Positions 1 through 8,413 of a DNA stretch of 27,259 nt are shown one piece after another. The notes beneath the pieces are model-generated. The model did no database searches. It had not been told where the DNA came from and saw nothing but the letters and a program-made list of their open reading frames with translations. Source of the DNA: Candidatus Aenigmatarchaeota archaeon (GTDB lineage: Archaea > EX4484-52 > B79-G9); contig JAGLMX010000001.1 of the NCBI GenBank assembly GCA_023139785.1, positions 1 to 27,259 on the forward strand, in the 5' to 3' direction. Numbering within the stretch: position 1 is the first letter of the stretch; every line of letters starts with the position of its first letter. Made by a program: the position numbers and the translations under genes.

Positions 1-1715
1 GCAAGATGCTTTGCAATAGGAACGCCGAATCCGACTTTTTTTCGGTTTACTATTTCCTGGGGGAGTTTTTGTCCTATTGCTTTTTTCAAAATGTATTTTG
101 AAATGCCGTTTTTCATGTGCAGTGAGTGCGGCGGTATGCTGAATGCATGTTCTGCGAGCTTATAATCGAGGAATGGCTCCCGTGCCTCAATTGAGGCGGC
201 CATTGTGAATTTGTCAACGCGCATCAAAAGAAGTTCTGACAGGCGATTTTTGAGTTCGATTATCCGAACTTTCTGGAGAAATGCGTCTTTTCCAGTGCCT
301 CCGACTTCGTTGCTTATGTTTCTGAAAAGGTTATAAGAGTCTAATGTGGGGCTCTTAAGTTCTTCACTGAGGATTTCTTTTTTCTCAAGCTCTGTGAAGC
401 CAATTATACCTCTTCGTGAAAATTCGCTTGGTTTTTTCATGCTTTCAAGATGGTCTTTCGCGTGTTCGAAAAACGACTTCTTTTTTACAACCGTGATTGT
501 GCTAAGGGCGGCTTTTGCGGCGAGCCTTGCAGGAGGCACGGCGCGCAGGAATGAGGAATAGGGCGATGTTTTTGCTTCAAGTCCGTATATTGGGTATCCA
601 CAGAAAAGCTCGTCAGCACCTTCGCCCATCTGAAGGACAATGACTTTTTCTTTTCTTGCATATTTTGAAAGATAATATACCGGCACATTTACTGGGTCTG
701 CTATTGGTTCGTCTTCGTGATACACGATTTCGGGCAGTGCGCGAAGAACTTCCTTGTGGCCGATAGTGTATTCGTGGTGGTTTGTGCTGAATTTTTCAGC
801 AACAATCTTTGCGTACTTTAGTTCATTAAATTTCTCATCGGTGCCTGTTGCAATTGAAAATGTGTTTATGGGTGTTTCAGAACGTTCTGACATCATTGCG
901 ACAAGTGCGCTTGAGTCAAGGCCACCGGATAGGAAAACCCCCTGCGGTACGTCTGCAATCATGCGCTGGCGCATTGAGTCTTCAAGAAGGAAGCGTGTTT
1001 TTTTTATTGCCTCTTCTTCAGTTATGTTTGGATTGATTTTGCAGTTTTGTATGTCCCAGTATTTTTGTTTTGTTATTGTTATTTTTTCATTATTTTTTGT
1101 TACCGTCAATGTATGTCCGGGTTCAAGCTTGTAGATGTTTTTGAATAGTGTAGAGGGTGCGGGGGTGTTTAGGTAGGTCATATAGTGGTAGAATGCTTCT
1201 GTGTTTACTTCCCGTTTTATGAATTTTGCCTGAAGTATGGCTTTTATTTCTGAAGCGAATATGAATTTTTCATTGTCAACATAGTAGTACAGGGGTTTTA
1301 CGCCGAGGCGGTCGCGCGCGAGAAAGAGTTTCTTTTTATTTGAGTCCCAAATAGCGAAAGCGAACATGCCGTTGAATTTGTTTACGCAAGCTTCACCCCA
1401 TTCTTCGTAGCCGTGGACTATTACTTCTGTGTCGGATTCGGTCATGAATTTATGCTTTGACTTGAGTTTTGGGCGCAGATCATGGAAATTGTATATTTCT
1501 CCATTGAATACGACTTGAATGGTTTCGTCTTCGTTTGGCATTGGCTGGTTTGAGCGGGTGTCGAGGTCTATTATTGCAAGGCGCCTGTGGGCAAGAGAAA
1601 TGTTTTTGTCTACGTAGAACGCTTCTGCGTCAGGGCCGCGGTGTTTTAGTGTTGATGCCATTTTTTTTAGGAGGGTTTTGTCTTCAAAGCCTAGGAAGCC
1701 TGTGATTGCACACAT
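1..1715 (-). CDS. asnB: Asparagine synthase (glutamine-hydrolysing) family amidotransferase, C-terminus cut by window edge
   Basis: Translating the minus strand from the ATG at 1715 gives MCAITGF, so Cys2 becomes the N-terminal nucleophile of a class II glutaminase domain after Met removal. The ammonia-using synthetase domain follows, with the PP-loop SGGLDSSALV encoded near 890-930. The frame stays open to base 1 (about 571 codons), so only the C-terminal tail is missing. Family members either make asparagine or, in polysaccharide loci, amidate a sugar carboxyl such as a uronic acid. The gene lies 26 bases downstream of a nucleotide-sugar epimerase, and the window also encodes uronic-acid synthesis, so glycan amidation is a reasonable alternative to a housekeeping role. 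The sequence alone does not separate the two. Family assignment is firm; substrate is not. Confidence 0.93.
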   Translation of the reverse strand, partial: MCAITGFLGFEDKTLLKKMASTLKHRGPDAEAFYVDKNISLAHRRLAIIDLDTRSNQPMPNEDETIQVVFNGEIYNFHDLRPKLKSKHKFMTESDTEVIVHGYEEWGEACVNKFNGMFAFAIWDSNKKKLFLARDRLGVKPLYYYVDNEKFIFASEIKAILQAKFIKREVNTEAFYHYMTYLNTPAPSTLFKNIYKLEPGHTLTVTKNNEKITITKQKYWDIQNCKINPNITEEEAIKKTRFLLEDSMRQRMIADVPQGVFLSGGLDSSALVAMMSERSETPINTFSIATGTDEKFNELKYAKIVAEKFSTNHHEYTIGHKEVLRALPEIVYHEDEPIADPVNVPVYYLSKYARKEKVIVLQMGEGADELFCGYPIYGLEAKTSPYSSFLRAVPPARLAAKAALSTITVVKKKSFFEHAKDHLESMKKPSEFSRRGIIGFTELEKKEILSEELKSPTLDSYNLFRNISNEVGGTGKDAFLQKVRIIELKNRLSELLLMRVDKFTMAASIEAREPFLDYKLAEHAFSIPPHSLHMKNGISKYILKKAIGQKLPQEIVNRKKVGFGVPIAKHL

Positions 1716-1741
1716 GATTTATTATGGGGGTGATGGTTTTT

Positions 1742-2656
1742 TTAAGTGTTGATACTTTCAGTGACCGTTTTTTTTATTGCTTCATTACTGGTTCTTTTAG
1801 GTTTCCAGCCAAGAGCAGTAAGTTTCGTTATGTCCAGCATCATGACAGGCACATCCCCTTTCCAGCCTTCGATGCCTCCAGTAAACACATGGTGTGGTGC
1901 AAGGTTTGCTTCGTCAGCAACTATTTCTGCAATTTTTTTAACATTTGTCTGAGTTTTTGAGCCGACATTAAAAATGTTTATCTTTTTACTGCTTTTTTCA
2001 AAACCAACAATTATTGCGTGAATGCAATCTTCTATGTACAGGTATGATTTGTTTTGTTCTCCATTTCCAAGAATCTCTAGTTTTTTTGGGTTTGTTTTTA
2101 GCTTTCTGATGAAATCAGGTATTATCCCGTGGTTGCTTCGCGGACCAATGACGTTGGCAAATCTAAAAATCCACGCTTGCATATTGAATGTGTGGCAATA
2201 TGCACAGATAATGGATTCACACGCAAGCTTTGAAGCACCATAGATTGAAACAGGCTCTAACGGAGCATATTCTTCAGGCGTCGGAATTTTTTTTGCATTT
2301 CCGTACACCGTTGATGATGATGCGAAAACTATTTTTTTTACACTGTTTTTTCTCATTGCTTCAAGGACGCGGTGTGTGGCAATTATATTTTGTTCGATAT
2401 GTATGTTTGTGTTTGTTGCACCAATTTTTACATCGGGATTTGCCGCAAAATGAAAAACCGTTTCTGCACCTCTAAAATGTGGTGTGATGTCATCGGAAAC
2501 AATATCTTTTTTTATGGCGGGTACTTTTTTCAGAACACCTGCAGAGAAATTATCTATACCTAAGACAGCGTATTTTTCTTCAAGTGCCTCTGCAAGATGA
2601 GAGCCTATGAAACCCGCTGAGCCAGTGACGAGTGCTTTGGGTTTGTTGGTTTGCAT
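1742..2656 (-). CDS. NAD-dependent nucleotide-sugar epimerase/dehydratase (extended SDR)
   Basis: A 304-residue extended short-chain dehydrogenase. It has the N-terminal nucleotide-binding motif TGSAGFIGSH (residues 11-20), the SSSTVYG strand (113-119) and the catalytic YGASK pair (Tyr139/Lys143). These are typical of UDP-glucose 4-epimerase, UDP-glucuronate epimerase and related enzymes that rework the sugar ring at C4. The length fits the family. The ATG at 2656 sits about 26 nt downstream of an AT-rich box in the 44-bp divergent spacer, which suggests a leaderless first gene. The AsnB-like gene follows 26 bases after its stop, probably in the same transcript. The exact sugar cannot be read from the sequence. 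Confidence 0.93.
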   Translation of the reverse strand: MQTNKPKALVTGSAGFIGSHLAEALEEKYAVLGIDNFSAGVLKKVPAIKKDIVSDDITPHFRGAETVFHFAANPDVKIGATNTNIHIEQNIIATHRVLEAMRKNSVKKIVFASSSTVYGNAKKIPTPEEYAPLEPVSIYGASKLACESIICAYCHTFNMQAWIFRFANVIGPRSNHGIIPDFIRKLKTNPKKLEILGNGEQNKSYLYIEDCIHAIIVGFEKSSKKINIFNVGSKTQTNVKKIAEIVADEANLAPHHVFTGGIEGWKGDVPVMMLDITKLTALGWKPKRTSNEAIKKTVTESINT

Positions 2657-2700
2657 GCTTAAAGTAATAAATTTAATTAATAAATATCCACTGTGTTTCT
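2657..2700. promoter_or_regulatory. Compact divergent promoter with shared AT-rich box
   Basis: These 44 bases separate the divergent starts at 2656 (-) and 2701 (+). The box ATTTAATTAATAAATA at 2671-2686 lies about 20-30 nt upstream of both ATGs, the spacing expected of an archaeal TATA element with transcription starting at or next to the start codon. No Shine-Dalgarno site precedes either gene. Inferred from position and composition only. Confidence 0.55.
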
Positions 2701-3429
2701 ATGAGAAAATCAGTAATTTCCATAATTGTGCCAACATACAATAGTGAAGGTTTTCTTGAAAAGAACATAAAAATAATAATTTCTACTGCAAAAAAACTCA
2801 AAACACCTTTTGAAATAATTATTGCCGAAGATGGATGCAGTGACAGAACGCCGAAAATTGCGGAAAAGTTATCGAAAAAATATTCCTGTGTGTTTCACCA
2901 GCACTACAAAGAGAAACTCGGTAGAGGGAGGGCTCTGAAAAAAGCTTTTATGAGGGCAAAAGGGAATATTATTGTCTATATGGATGACGACCTAGCCACG
3001 GACTTAGTACATCTGCCAGAATTGATGCACCCTGTTTTGGATGATGGTTTTGATGTCGTTACAGGATCGCGGCTTATGGTAGGCAGCAAAGTTATTGGAC
3101 GTCCAGCCAAGCGAGAGATTGCAAGCCGAGCATTCAATTTTTTTGTGCGGCTTTTGCTTCACTCTAGATTGTATGATCATCAATGTGGGTTCAAGGCGTT
3201 CAAAAAAAACACAGTTAAACCCATTTTACCCGCGGTGAAAGACAGTCATTGGTTTTTTGATACAGAAATACTTGTTCGTGCTCAAAGGCGTAATCTTCGT
3301 GTAAAAGAGATTCCTGTGATATGGCAAGACGATCTTCGGGAGAGCACGGTGCATTTTTTGAAGGATGCAAAAAACATGGGTATGAAGATTTTTAGGTTGT
3401 GGTTTGAGTTTTCTTTTTCGCATAAATGA
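2701..3429 (+). CDS. Family 2 glycosyltransferase (dolichyl-phosphate sugar transferase-like)
   Basis: A 242-residue GT-A fold enzyme. It shows IIVPTYN (8-14), EDGCSD near 43-48, the metal/nucleotide motif MDDDLATD (94-101), TGSRL, and a late HQCGFKAF motif. This arrangement is typical of the Alg5/DPM1-like GT2 enzymes that load glucose or mannose onto a polyprenyl phosphate on the cytoplasmic face of the membrane. There is no C-terminal membrane segment, so it is the soluble form. It is the only gene on its strand here and has its own likely leaderless start. Its last 38 bases overlap, tail to tail, the methyltransferase on the other strand. A polyprenyl-phosphate sugar product would be a natural donor for the GT39-like protein at 4092-5483, but that link is inference. 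Confidence 0.92.
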   Translation: MRKSVISIIVPTYNSEGFLEKNIKIIISTAKKLKTPFEIIIAEDGCSDRTPKIAEKLSKKYSCVFHQHYKEKLGRGRALKKAFMRAKGNIIVYMDDDLATDLVHLPELMHPVLDDGFDVVTGSRLMVGSKVIGRPAKREIASRAFNFFVRLLLHSRLYDHQCGFKAFKKNTVKPILPAVKDSHWFFDTEILVRAQRRNLRVKEIPVIWQDDLRESTVHFLKDAKNMGMKIFRLWFEFSFSHK

Positions 3430-4129
3430 AAAGACTTACCCCTAACGGGAGTTTTATTCCGGATAGAATTGCATTGTTTTCCAAACGAAGTGTATTGAAT
3501 AGCAAGCTGTTTATGCGGTTCGGTAAATGGCGCATATCATCTCCTGTTTTTTCAGATATCTTGAAAAAAGCCATAATACATTTTGGAACAAACGCAAAAG
3601 CATTCCAAAAAGAGAGGCGCAATATTTCAAAGTTGTTCTTTTCAAGGATTTTTTTCACGATAGGATATGTATATCTTCTATAGTGCTTGTTTTTCACATC
3701 ATGTTCGCTCCATAAAAATTGGAATGCCGGTACAAACAGTATCAGTATGCCATTTGGCTTTAGAATGCGATTCCATTCTGAAAGAGCCAGTTCATCATTT
3801 GCGCAGTGCTCTAAAATGTCTGATGCGATAAGTATGTCAAAGCTATTTTCTTTATATTTTGTTTTCATTCCATTACAAACACAGGCGGTTTTCAATCCTC
3901 GTTCATTACATGTTTTTATTGCACTTTTGCTGATATCGATCCCAGAAACATTTATATACCCTGCTGAATAAAGTTTTTTCATTAGACTACCGCCAGCACA
4001 GCCAATATCAAGAATTTTTGCTTTTTTTGAGACTTTTCTGATTAGCTTCATTATTATGTCTCGCCTTCCAAGAAACCACCAATTACTTTCTTCAATTGCG
4101 TGATATCTTTTTTCGTATTTTTTTTCCAT
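3392..4129 (-). CDS. Class I SAM-dependent methyltransferase
   Basis: About 245 residues beginning MEKKYEKRYHAIEESNWWFLG, a common opening for methyltransferases of glycan loci. Motif I is ILDIGCAGG, followed by an acidic GIDIS strand end and the DILEH/ILKPNG motifs of the Methyltransf_11/23 group. An in-frame GTG lies nine bases upstream (4138). I prefer the ATG at 4129 because the protein then starts as family members usually do. The start lies inside the 3' end of the GT39-like gene (38-base overlap), which implies translational coupling. The 3' end overlaps the convergent GT2 gene. Probable role: O- or N-methylation of a nucleotide sugar or lipid-linked glycan. The acceptor is unknown. 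Confidence 0.88.
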   Translation of the reverse strand: MEKKYEKRYHAIEESNWWFLGRRDIIMKLIRKVSKKAKILDIGCAGGSLMKKLYSAGYINVSGIDISKSAIKTCNERGLKTACVCNGMKTKYKENSFDILIASDILEHCANDELALSEWNRILKPNGILILFVPAFQFLWSEHDVKNKHYRRYTYPIVKKILEKNNFEILRLSFWNAFAFVPKCIMAFFKISEKTGDDMRHLPNRINSLLFNTLRLENNAILSGIKLPLGVSLFIYAKKKTQTTT

Positions 4130-5483
4130 GAAGTACACAGCGTAATATTATGTTTTTCATATATTTTGAAGACGCAAACGCTTTCATGCCATATACGGCA
4201 ATAAAAAGAACAAAGTAATTTATTGGAATAAAATATCTTGGTTCAATATGATGGAAAACATTTGACAACATAATAAGGATTAAGACAATGAATAAGTAAT
4301 GTTCTTTCTCTTTGTTCCTTAATATGAAATATGTTCCTACAATGGCGAACAGATAGACTAAAACTTGTTCTGTCCACATTAGCAACAATACAATTCCGTT
4401 TTTGTCAACAATAAGACTTTGCAGTAACGTAGGTATTTGCGAGAAATTTGTATTGTATATGAGTTTCTCCTTGAAATCTCCTGATAATCCGGCGCCTAAA
4501 TTCATGAATATAAATTGTGGTACTCGTTTTATCATGATACCAGCATACCATATTGGCTCGTTTTTTATAACTTCAATAGCTTTGTTTATCCTTAGTTTGT
4601 CGCGAGAAAATGGGTCTGGGTATAGAAACGATGTAGCATTTTCGCTTTTTATAAGATTTTCATCGCCCCAGGGTGCTCCAAATCGCTTTTCTGTATCGAA
4701 TTCGCCAATACCCTCCCACATAGAAATTCCTATTTTTGGTGCGGAAATTACAAGATGATTGTGGTGGTAATCGTTTCTTATCATCCAAGGAAAAACAATG
4801 AGGAGCAAAGCGACAATAAAGACGAGAGCAATTTTAACGGGCTTTTTAGGTCGTGCAACAAAGAGATATATCAGAAATGCGGGCGCAAACATTATGCCGA
4901 AATCCCTTGTCAGGCTTGCAATCCCTAAAACAATACCGGACCAAAAATATCTTTTTTCAAGAAAAAGCATTGCCGATGCAAGTAAAAGAGGTCCAAACAG
5001 GACTTCTGAGAGGATTGTTGTGGACAGGCGAATGTTTGGCAAATAAAATATTGTAATTAGGGCAAGAAGTAGCGAATATTTTTCGCCAAGACGTTTTTTT
5101 GAAAAGAAATAAAGTGCAGGAGGCACCAATGAAAGCAGAAGTATCTGCATTATTTTAAAGACAATTAGGCTCTTCCCAAAAAGCAAAAAAGAGGCATACA
5201 CAAAAAGAGAATATATGGGCGGTTGCCATACTGCTGGCTGATAAAAATATTCATTTCCATCGAAAACCTGTTCAACAAATCCGTGTCCTTCAAGCAGATT
5301 CTCTGCAACAGAAATGAAATCACTGCTTATGCCTTCAAAATAAGGCATGCCTGAGAAATACGAAAAGAAGAGCAAGTTTATTGCAAGTGTTGCGAAGTAT
5401 ATTTTTACAACTTTTTTATTTAAGGAGTGTGTTTTTACATCAAGTTCCTTTTTAGATGAACGATTTTTGCGTTTTTGTTTAAT
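4092..5483 (-). CDS. GT39/ArnT-PMT-like membrane glycosyltransferase with probable AUU start
   Basis: A polytopic membrane protein of the PMT_2/ArnT type. A first membrane helix is followed by the loop GISSDFISVAENLLEGHGF, whose acidic residue (Asp55 counted from the AUU) is in the place of the catalytic Asp of GT-C enzymes. Many hydrophobic helices follow. Such enzymes move a sugar from a polyprenyl-phosphate donor to a protein or lipid outside the membrane. The only conventional in-frame start is a TTG at 5375, which would cut the first helix in half. The frame is open upstream to an ATT at 5483. That ATT overlaps the previous gene's TAA and is preceded at 5-nt spacing by a seven-base Shine-Dalgarno match (AGGTGAT). 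I therefore place the start there, giving 463 residues with a basic N-terminus and a complete first helix. Function is confident at fold level; the start is likely but unproven. Confidence 0.85.
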   Translation of the reverse strand: MKQKRKNRSSKKELDVKTHSLNKKVVKIYFATLAINLLFFSYFSGMPYFEGISSDFISVAENLLEGHGFVEQVFDGNEYFYQPAVWQPPIYSLFVYASFLLFGKSLIVFKIMQILLLSLVPPALYFFSKKRLGEKYSLLLALITIFYLPNIRLSTTILSEVLFGPLLLASAMLFLEKRYFWSGIVLGIASLTRDFGIMFAPAFLIYLFVARPKKPVKIALVFIVALLLIVFPWMIRNDYHHNHLVISAPKIGISMWEGIGEFDTEKRFGAPWGDENLIKSENATSFLYPDPFSRDKLRINKAIEVIKNEPIWYAGIMIKRVPQFIFMNLGAGLSGDFKEKLIYNTNFSQIPTLLQSLIVDKNGIVLLLMWTEQVLVYLFAIVGTYFILRNKEKEHYLFIVLILIMLSNVFHHIEPRYFIPINYFVLFIAVYGMKAFASSKYMKNIILRCVLHGKKIRKKISRN

Positions 5484-7017
5484 GATATATCACCTTTTCT
5501 GTAATGTCAATATAATTATAGGGGTATTGTAGATCTTCAAAAATATAGCTTCGGTCATTTAATAAACTATAATTTGCATTAAAATATTCGTTAAAAATAA
5601 TCCGAAAAGAATTAACAGGAGATAGTTCATTATAGAATATCTTTTTGTCATTTTGTGGTATGTAGATTGCGTTGAAGATTCTCATATGAACTTGAAGGGA
5701 TTCGTCACTTAATGTTGTCCAGTCTATGCCTGCACCACCATGTTCTCCAAATTCCGGTGTAAATGGTCCCTCATCGGATTGCAATATTATTATTACGGGG
5801 CGCTCGGATTTTGATATTAGAGCATCAGTAAGAAAACGCAGTTTTTTTTCGAGAAAAATTACTTGCTCAATATACAGTTCTTTTTCGTTTTGTCCTGTGT
5901 TTTCAAGTAAATCTCCTTCTCTTGTAAACGAATATGGGTCGTGCGTGACAAGAAAATGGGCAAAAACAAACTTGGGTTCCTCTATTTCTGGCATTTCCTC
6001 TAGTTGGTCAAATTTATACAGTTCGCGGGTCCATTGTTCTTTTTTGAATAAAATTTTGTTAATGAATGGATATATTGCAGTGGTTTTCAATAATTCTTTA
6101 TGGAATTCATTCATTTCGAGAGCATAATAGTTGATATTTATATCGGCATATTCGTTTTTTCTCGTAGGCTCCCACCAAGTGCCAAAATGTATGAATGTGT
6201 AATTTTTTTCTTTTAAGAGCCCCCATACTTTATGGTCTTTCATCATGTTGTTTGCAATATTGGTGTCTTTGGAGTTTTCTCCTAACATTTCTGATAGATA
6301 TAAGAGGTGTTTCATATTAAGGGATGATGCCAGAGAAAGATGGGTTTTTGGATAATTTGCCAAACTTTCATTTGCTATATAGAACCCTTTGTCTGTGAGG
6401 TACTCTATAAATTTGCTGTTGTCATAACCATAATATTCTTTCAGGGTGCTTGAAGGCGCGTATCGGTCAAGAATGATGTAGTATATGTCTGGAGCCACTT
6501 CTGGGACTTCAAGAGACTCATTGAAGAGAACTTTGTTTTCATTGGATTTTTCACCAAAAGCCATAAAATGGTTGATTTCGTATGCAGCAATATTAAATAA
6601 AGAAATAGATACCAGTGCAAGAGCAATATAGTTTAATGCGGGAGTGATGTTTTTTGCGCGCTTAACAGTCAATTTTAAAAGAGGGCATGATACAAGGACG
6701 AAAAACAGGGCGTATGCAATCATGCCGTCTTGGTTTCTTGCAATGGTGAACCCGTTAAGCTCAAATCTGGAAATAAGACTGTAGAAATGAACATATGAAA
6801 AAAATATCAGGATACAAAATGAAAGAAGTATTGCTTTTTTTTCACTGTTTTTAAAAACAAAGCCAAAAAGATGCCCTGCTGTCCGATACAGCAAAAGTAT
6901 GATGACAACGGGTAGGATGAGGGCATCAATGGATATTTGCTCGATGTTGTTGGCTGCCAGAAAGAAAAGCGGAAATAAGGCAAACAATACGGTGTGCATG
7001 GTTTTTGTTTTAATCAT
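5479..7017 (-). CDS. Membrane-anchored sulfatase / phosphoglycerol-transferase-like protein
   Basis: 512 residues. About five hydrophobic helices fill residues 1-150, and an alkaline-phosphatase-superfamily domain follows. PDIYYIILDRYA carries a metal-binding Asp (Asp184), NYPKTHLSLASS carries the likely nucleophile Thr225, FAHFLVTHDPYSF supplies a conserved His, and a later QSDEGP takes the place of the usual D-H metal motif. The layout resembles LtaS and phosphoethanolamine or phosphoglycerol transferases more than a soluble sulfatase, so phospho-decoration of a glycan outside the membrane is the likeliest job. It starts 10 bases after the two-part methyltransferase and ends overlapping the GT39-like gene. 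In several bacterial capsule loci a similar protein accompanies the same methyltransferase and small YLDPG protein (recalled, not searched). Confidence 0.82.
   Translation of the reverse strand: MIKTKTMHTVLFALFPLFFLAANNIEQISIDALILPVVIILLLYRTAGHLFGFVFKNSEKKAILLSFCILIFFSYVHFYSLISRFELNGFTIARNQDGMIAYALFFVLVSCPLLKLTVKRAKNITPALNYIALALVSISLFNIAAYEINHFMAFGEKSNENKVLFNESLEVPEVAPDIYYIILDRYAPSSTLKEYYGYDNSKFIEYLTDKGFYIANESLANYPKTHLSLASSLNMKHLLYLSEMLGENSKDTNIANNMMKDHKVWGLLKEKNYTFIHFGTWWEPTRKNEYADININYYALEMNEFHKELLKTTAIYPFINKILFKKEQWTRELYKFDQLEEMPEIEEPKFVFAHFLVTHDPYSFTREGDLLENTGQNEKELYIEQVIFLEKKLRFLTDALISKSERPVIIILQSDEGPFTPEFGEHGGAGIDWTTLSDESLQVHMRIFNAIYIPQNDKKIFYNELSPVNSFRIIFNEYFNANYSLLNDRSYIFEDLQYPYNYIDITEKVIYH
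5489..5495 (-). promoter_or_regulatory. Shine-Dalgarno site AGGTGAT deciding an AUU start
   Basis: On the minus strand AGGTGAT is followed by five bases and then ATT, within the end of the sulfatase-like gene. It matches seven bases of the archaeal 16S 3' end complement (GGAGGTGAT). It is the strongest reason to start the GT39-like protein at 5483 and not at the TTG at 5375. Confidence 0.7.
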
Positions 7018-7027
7018 ACAGAGTTCC

Positions 7028-8413
7028 CTACTTTTTTTGCATTAGATAAAGAGTCCGGCAAGAATTTTTATTTTTTACAGATTCTTTTATGCGAAAATTT
7101 GATTTAAATTTTTTCTCAAAAGAGCCTTGCGTGTAATCATGGAAAATGTCTTCTCTATTTAAGAGAAGCCTTTTTACCTGAGAATCTTCTTTTGGTATGA
7201 ACTCAATGATAAGTGTGTTGCACGCTTTGCTGAAGAAATCCGCGATTTTTTCCAGAGGGGTGTTATTGGATATCGCAAGATGATGGAGTAATGCAAGGGC
7301 GATTGCACTGTCTGCGGGCCCTCTTTGCAGTAAAGACAACCTCTCTTTGTTTTCCCAACCAATACCTGGACTGGGATTTGTTATATCAAGAACTGCCGGA
7401 ATGATCTTCTTTTCATTGGACTCTACGCATGCAAGGTAGTTTTTTTCTACCGCAGCATAATCTATATCAAAAGAGATGACTTGGTTGCAAAATCCTGAAG
7501 CTATTCGGCTGAATTCTCCGGTGTTTGCACCAAGATCCCAGATTGTTTTTGATGAAGGGCTTTTTTTTAGGAATGATTTTAGAACTTCTTTTTTATGAGC
7601 AAATGCGGTTTCAGAGTAGTTCGTGGCATCATAATACTCGGCCCATTCGGTTCCTTTTGGACGCCATTTTAGTTTCTCTATTGTTGAGATAAGGTGCTCC
7701 AAAAGACCAAGGAACGAACGCCTGCTTATTCTGTTAGACTTTAGACTTTTGCCTTTATCTGCGAAGTGGTTTTGGCTTTTTGAGTGCAGATGTATGTGTG
7801 ACAGCAGCGAGAGCATACATCGAGTCCGTAGTGGCAGGAGAGTGCTTGCAAGATTCAGTGGAATTCCGTCAAGGTATATTTTTAACAATTGATTTAGCCT
7901 GACATCTTTGTGGCTCATTAGTGCAATGGGGGCAAGAAAATGCTGGCAGAATTGCCTGTAGGCTATCCACGGTTGTCCTTCGCAATACTTTTCAAATGAG
8001 AGTGTGTCAATGAGGAGTGGCTTTCCGTTCACGAATTGTATATTATACGCGCTGGCATCTTTAAGAGACATTTCATATTTAAGTGCTGTTTTTTGTATGT
8101 TGAGCGTTGCCAGTGCAGCATCCTTTAGCTGGCTGAAGCACCACTCATAAGGATAAGATATGAATGGCACAGGTTCTGGCTTTAGTATTTTGTATGCTAA
8201 GTGATCTTTTTTTATTTTTGAAGACATTTCTTCACATTTGACCAACAAGTTAGTGTCAACAAGGGCTGCGTAAAGCCCGGAATTCATCAACATATCGTAG
8301 TTTTCTTTATATTCTTTGTTTACTTGCCGGTAGAGGGTTCTGTCTTCATAGAAAATAAATCCGCTTGAATCACGAAAAGAACTCGGATGGCTTTGTCTAT
8401 TTGTTTTTTTCAT
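7028..8413 (-). CDS. Two-part SAM-dependent methyltransferase (NoeA-like family)
   Basis: 461 residues. The C-terminal half (about 285-461) is a class I methyltransferase with WDLGANTGEFSRIA as motif I and VISFDID as the acidic strand. The N-terminal half has strongly conserved-looking stretches such as PFISYPYEWCFSQLKDAAL, LKDASAYNIQF, PLLIDTLSFE and RQFCQHFLAP. These match my memory of a family annotated in bacteria as nodulation protein NoeA-like or simply methyltransferase. The DASAYN...IDT pattern looks like the catalytic-loop and metal motifs of small-molecule kinases, so this half may be a kinase-like or substrate-binding domain (inference). The start overlaps the end of the small membrane-protein gene by 17 bases and is preceded by a GAGG site about seven bases upstream. 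Substrate unknown. Confidence 0.85.
   Translation of the reverse strand: MKKTNRQSHPSSFRDSSGFIFYEDRTLYRQVNKEYKENYDMLMNSGLYAALVDTNLLVKCEEMSSKIKKDHLAYKILKPEPVPFISYPYEWCFSQLKDAALATLNIQKTALKYEMSLKDASAYNIQFVNGKPLLIDTLSFEKYCEGQPWIAYRQFCQHFLAPIALMSHKDVRLNQLLKIYLDGIPLNLASTLLPLRTRCMLSLLSHIHLHSKSQNHFADKGKSLKSNRISRRSFLGLLEHLISTIEKLKWRPKGTEWAEYYDATNYSETAFAHKKEVLKSFLKKSPSSKTIWDLGANTGEFSRIASGFCNQVISFDIDYAAVEKNYLACVESNEKKIIPAVLDITNPSPGIGWENKERLSLLQRGPADSAIALALLHHLAISNNTPLEKIADFFSKACNTLIIEFIPKEDSQVKRLLLNREDIFHDYTQGSFEKKFKSNFRIKESVKNKNSCRTLYLMQKK

Noticed and set aside
754..1134. Plus-strand reading frame of 126 codons
   Set aside because: It lies antisense inside the AsnB-like gene, whose translation shows clear family motifs across the same bases.
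1725..1735. GGGGGTGATGG on the plus strand as a Shine-Dalgarno site
   Set aside because: The plus frames after it are antisense to the epimerase and resemble no protein. The match appears to be chance.
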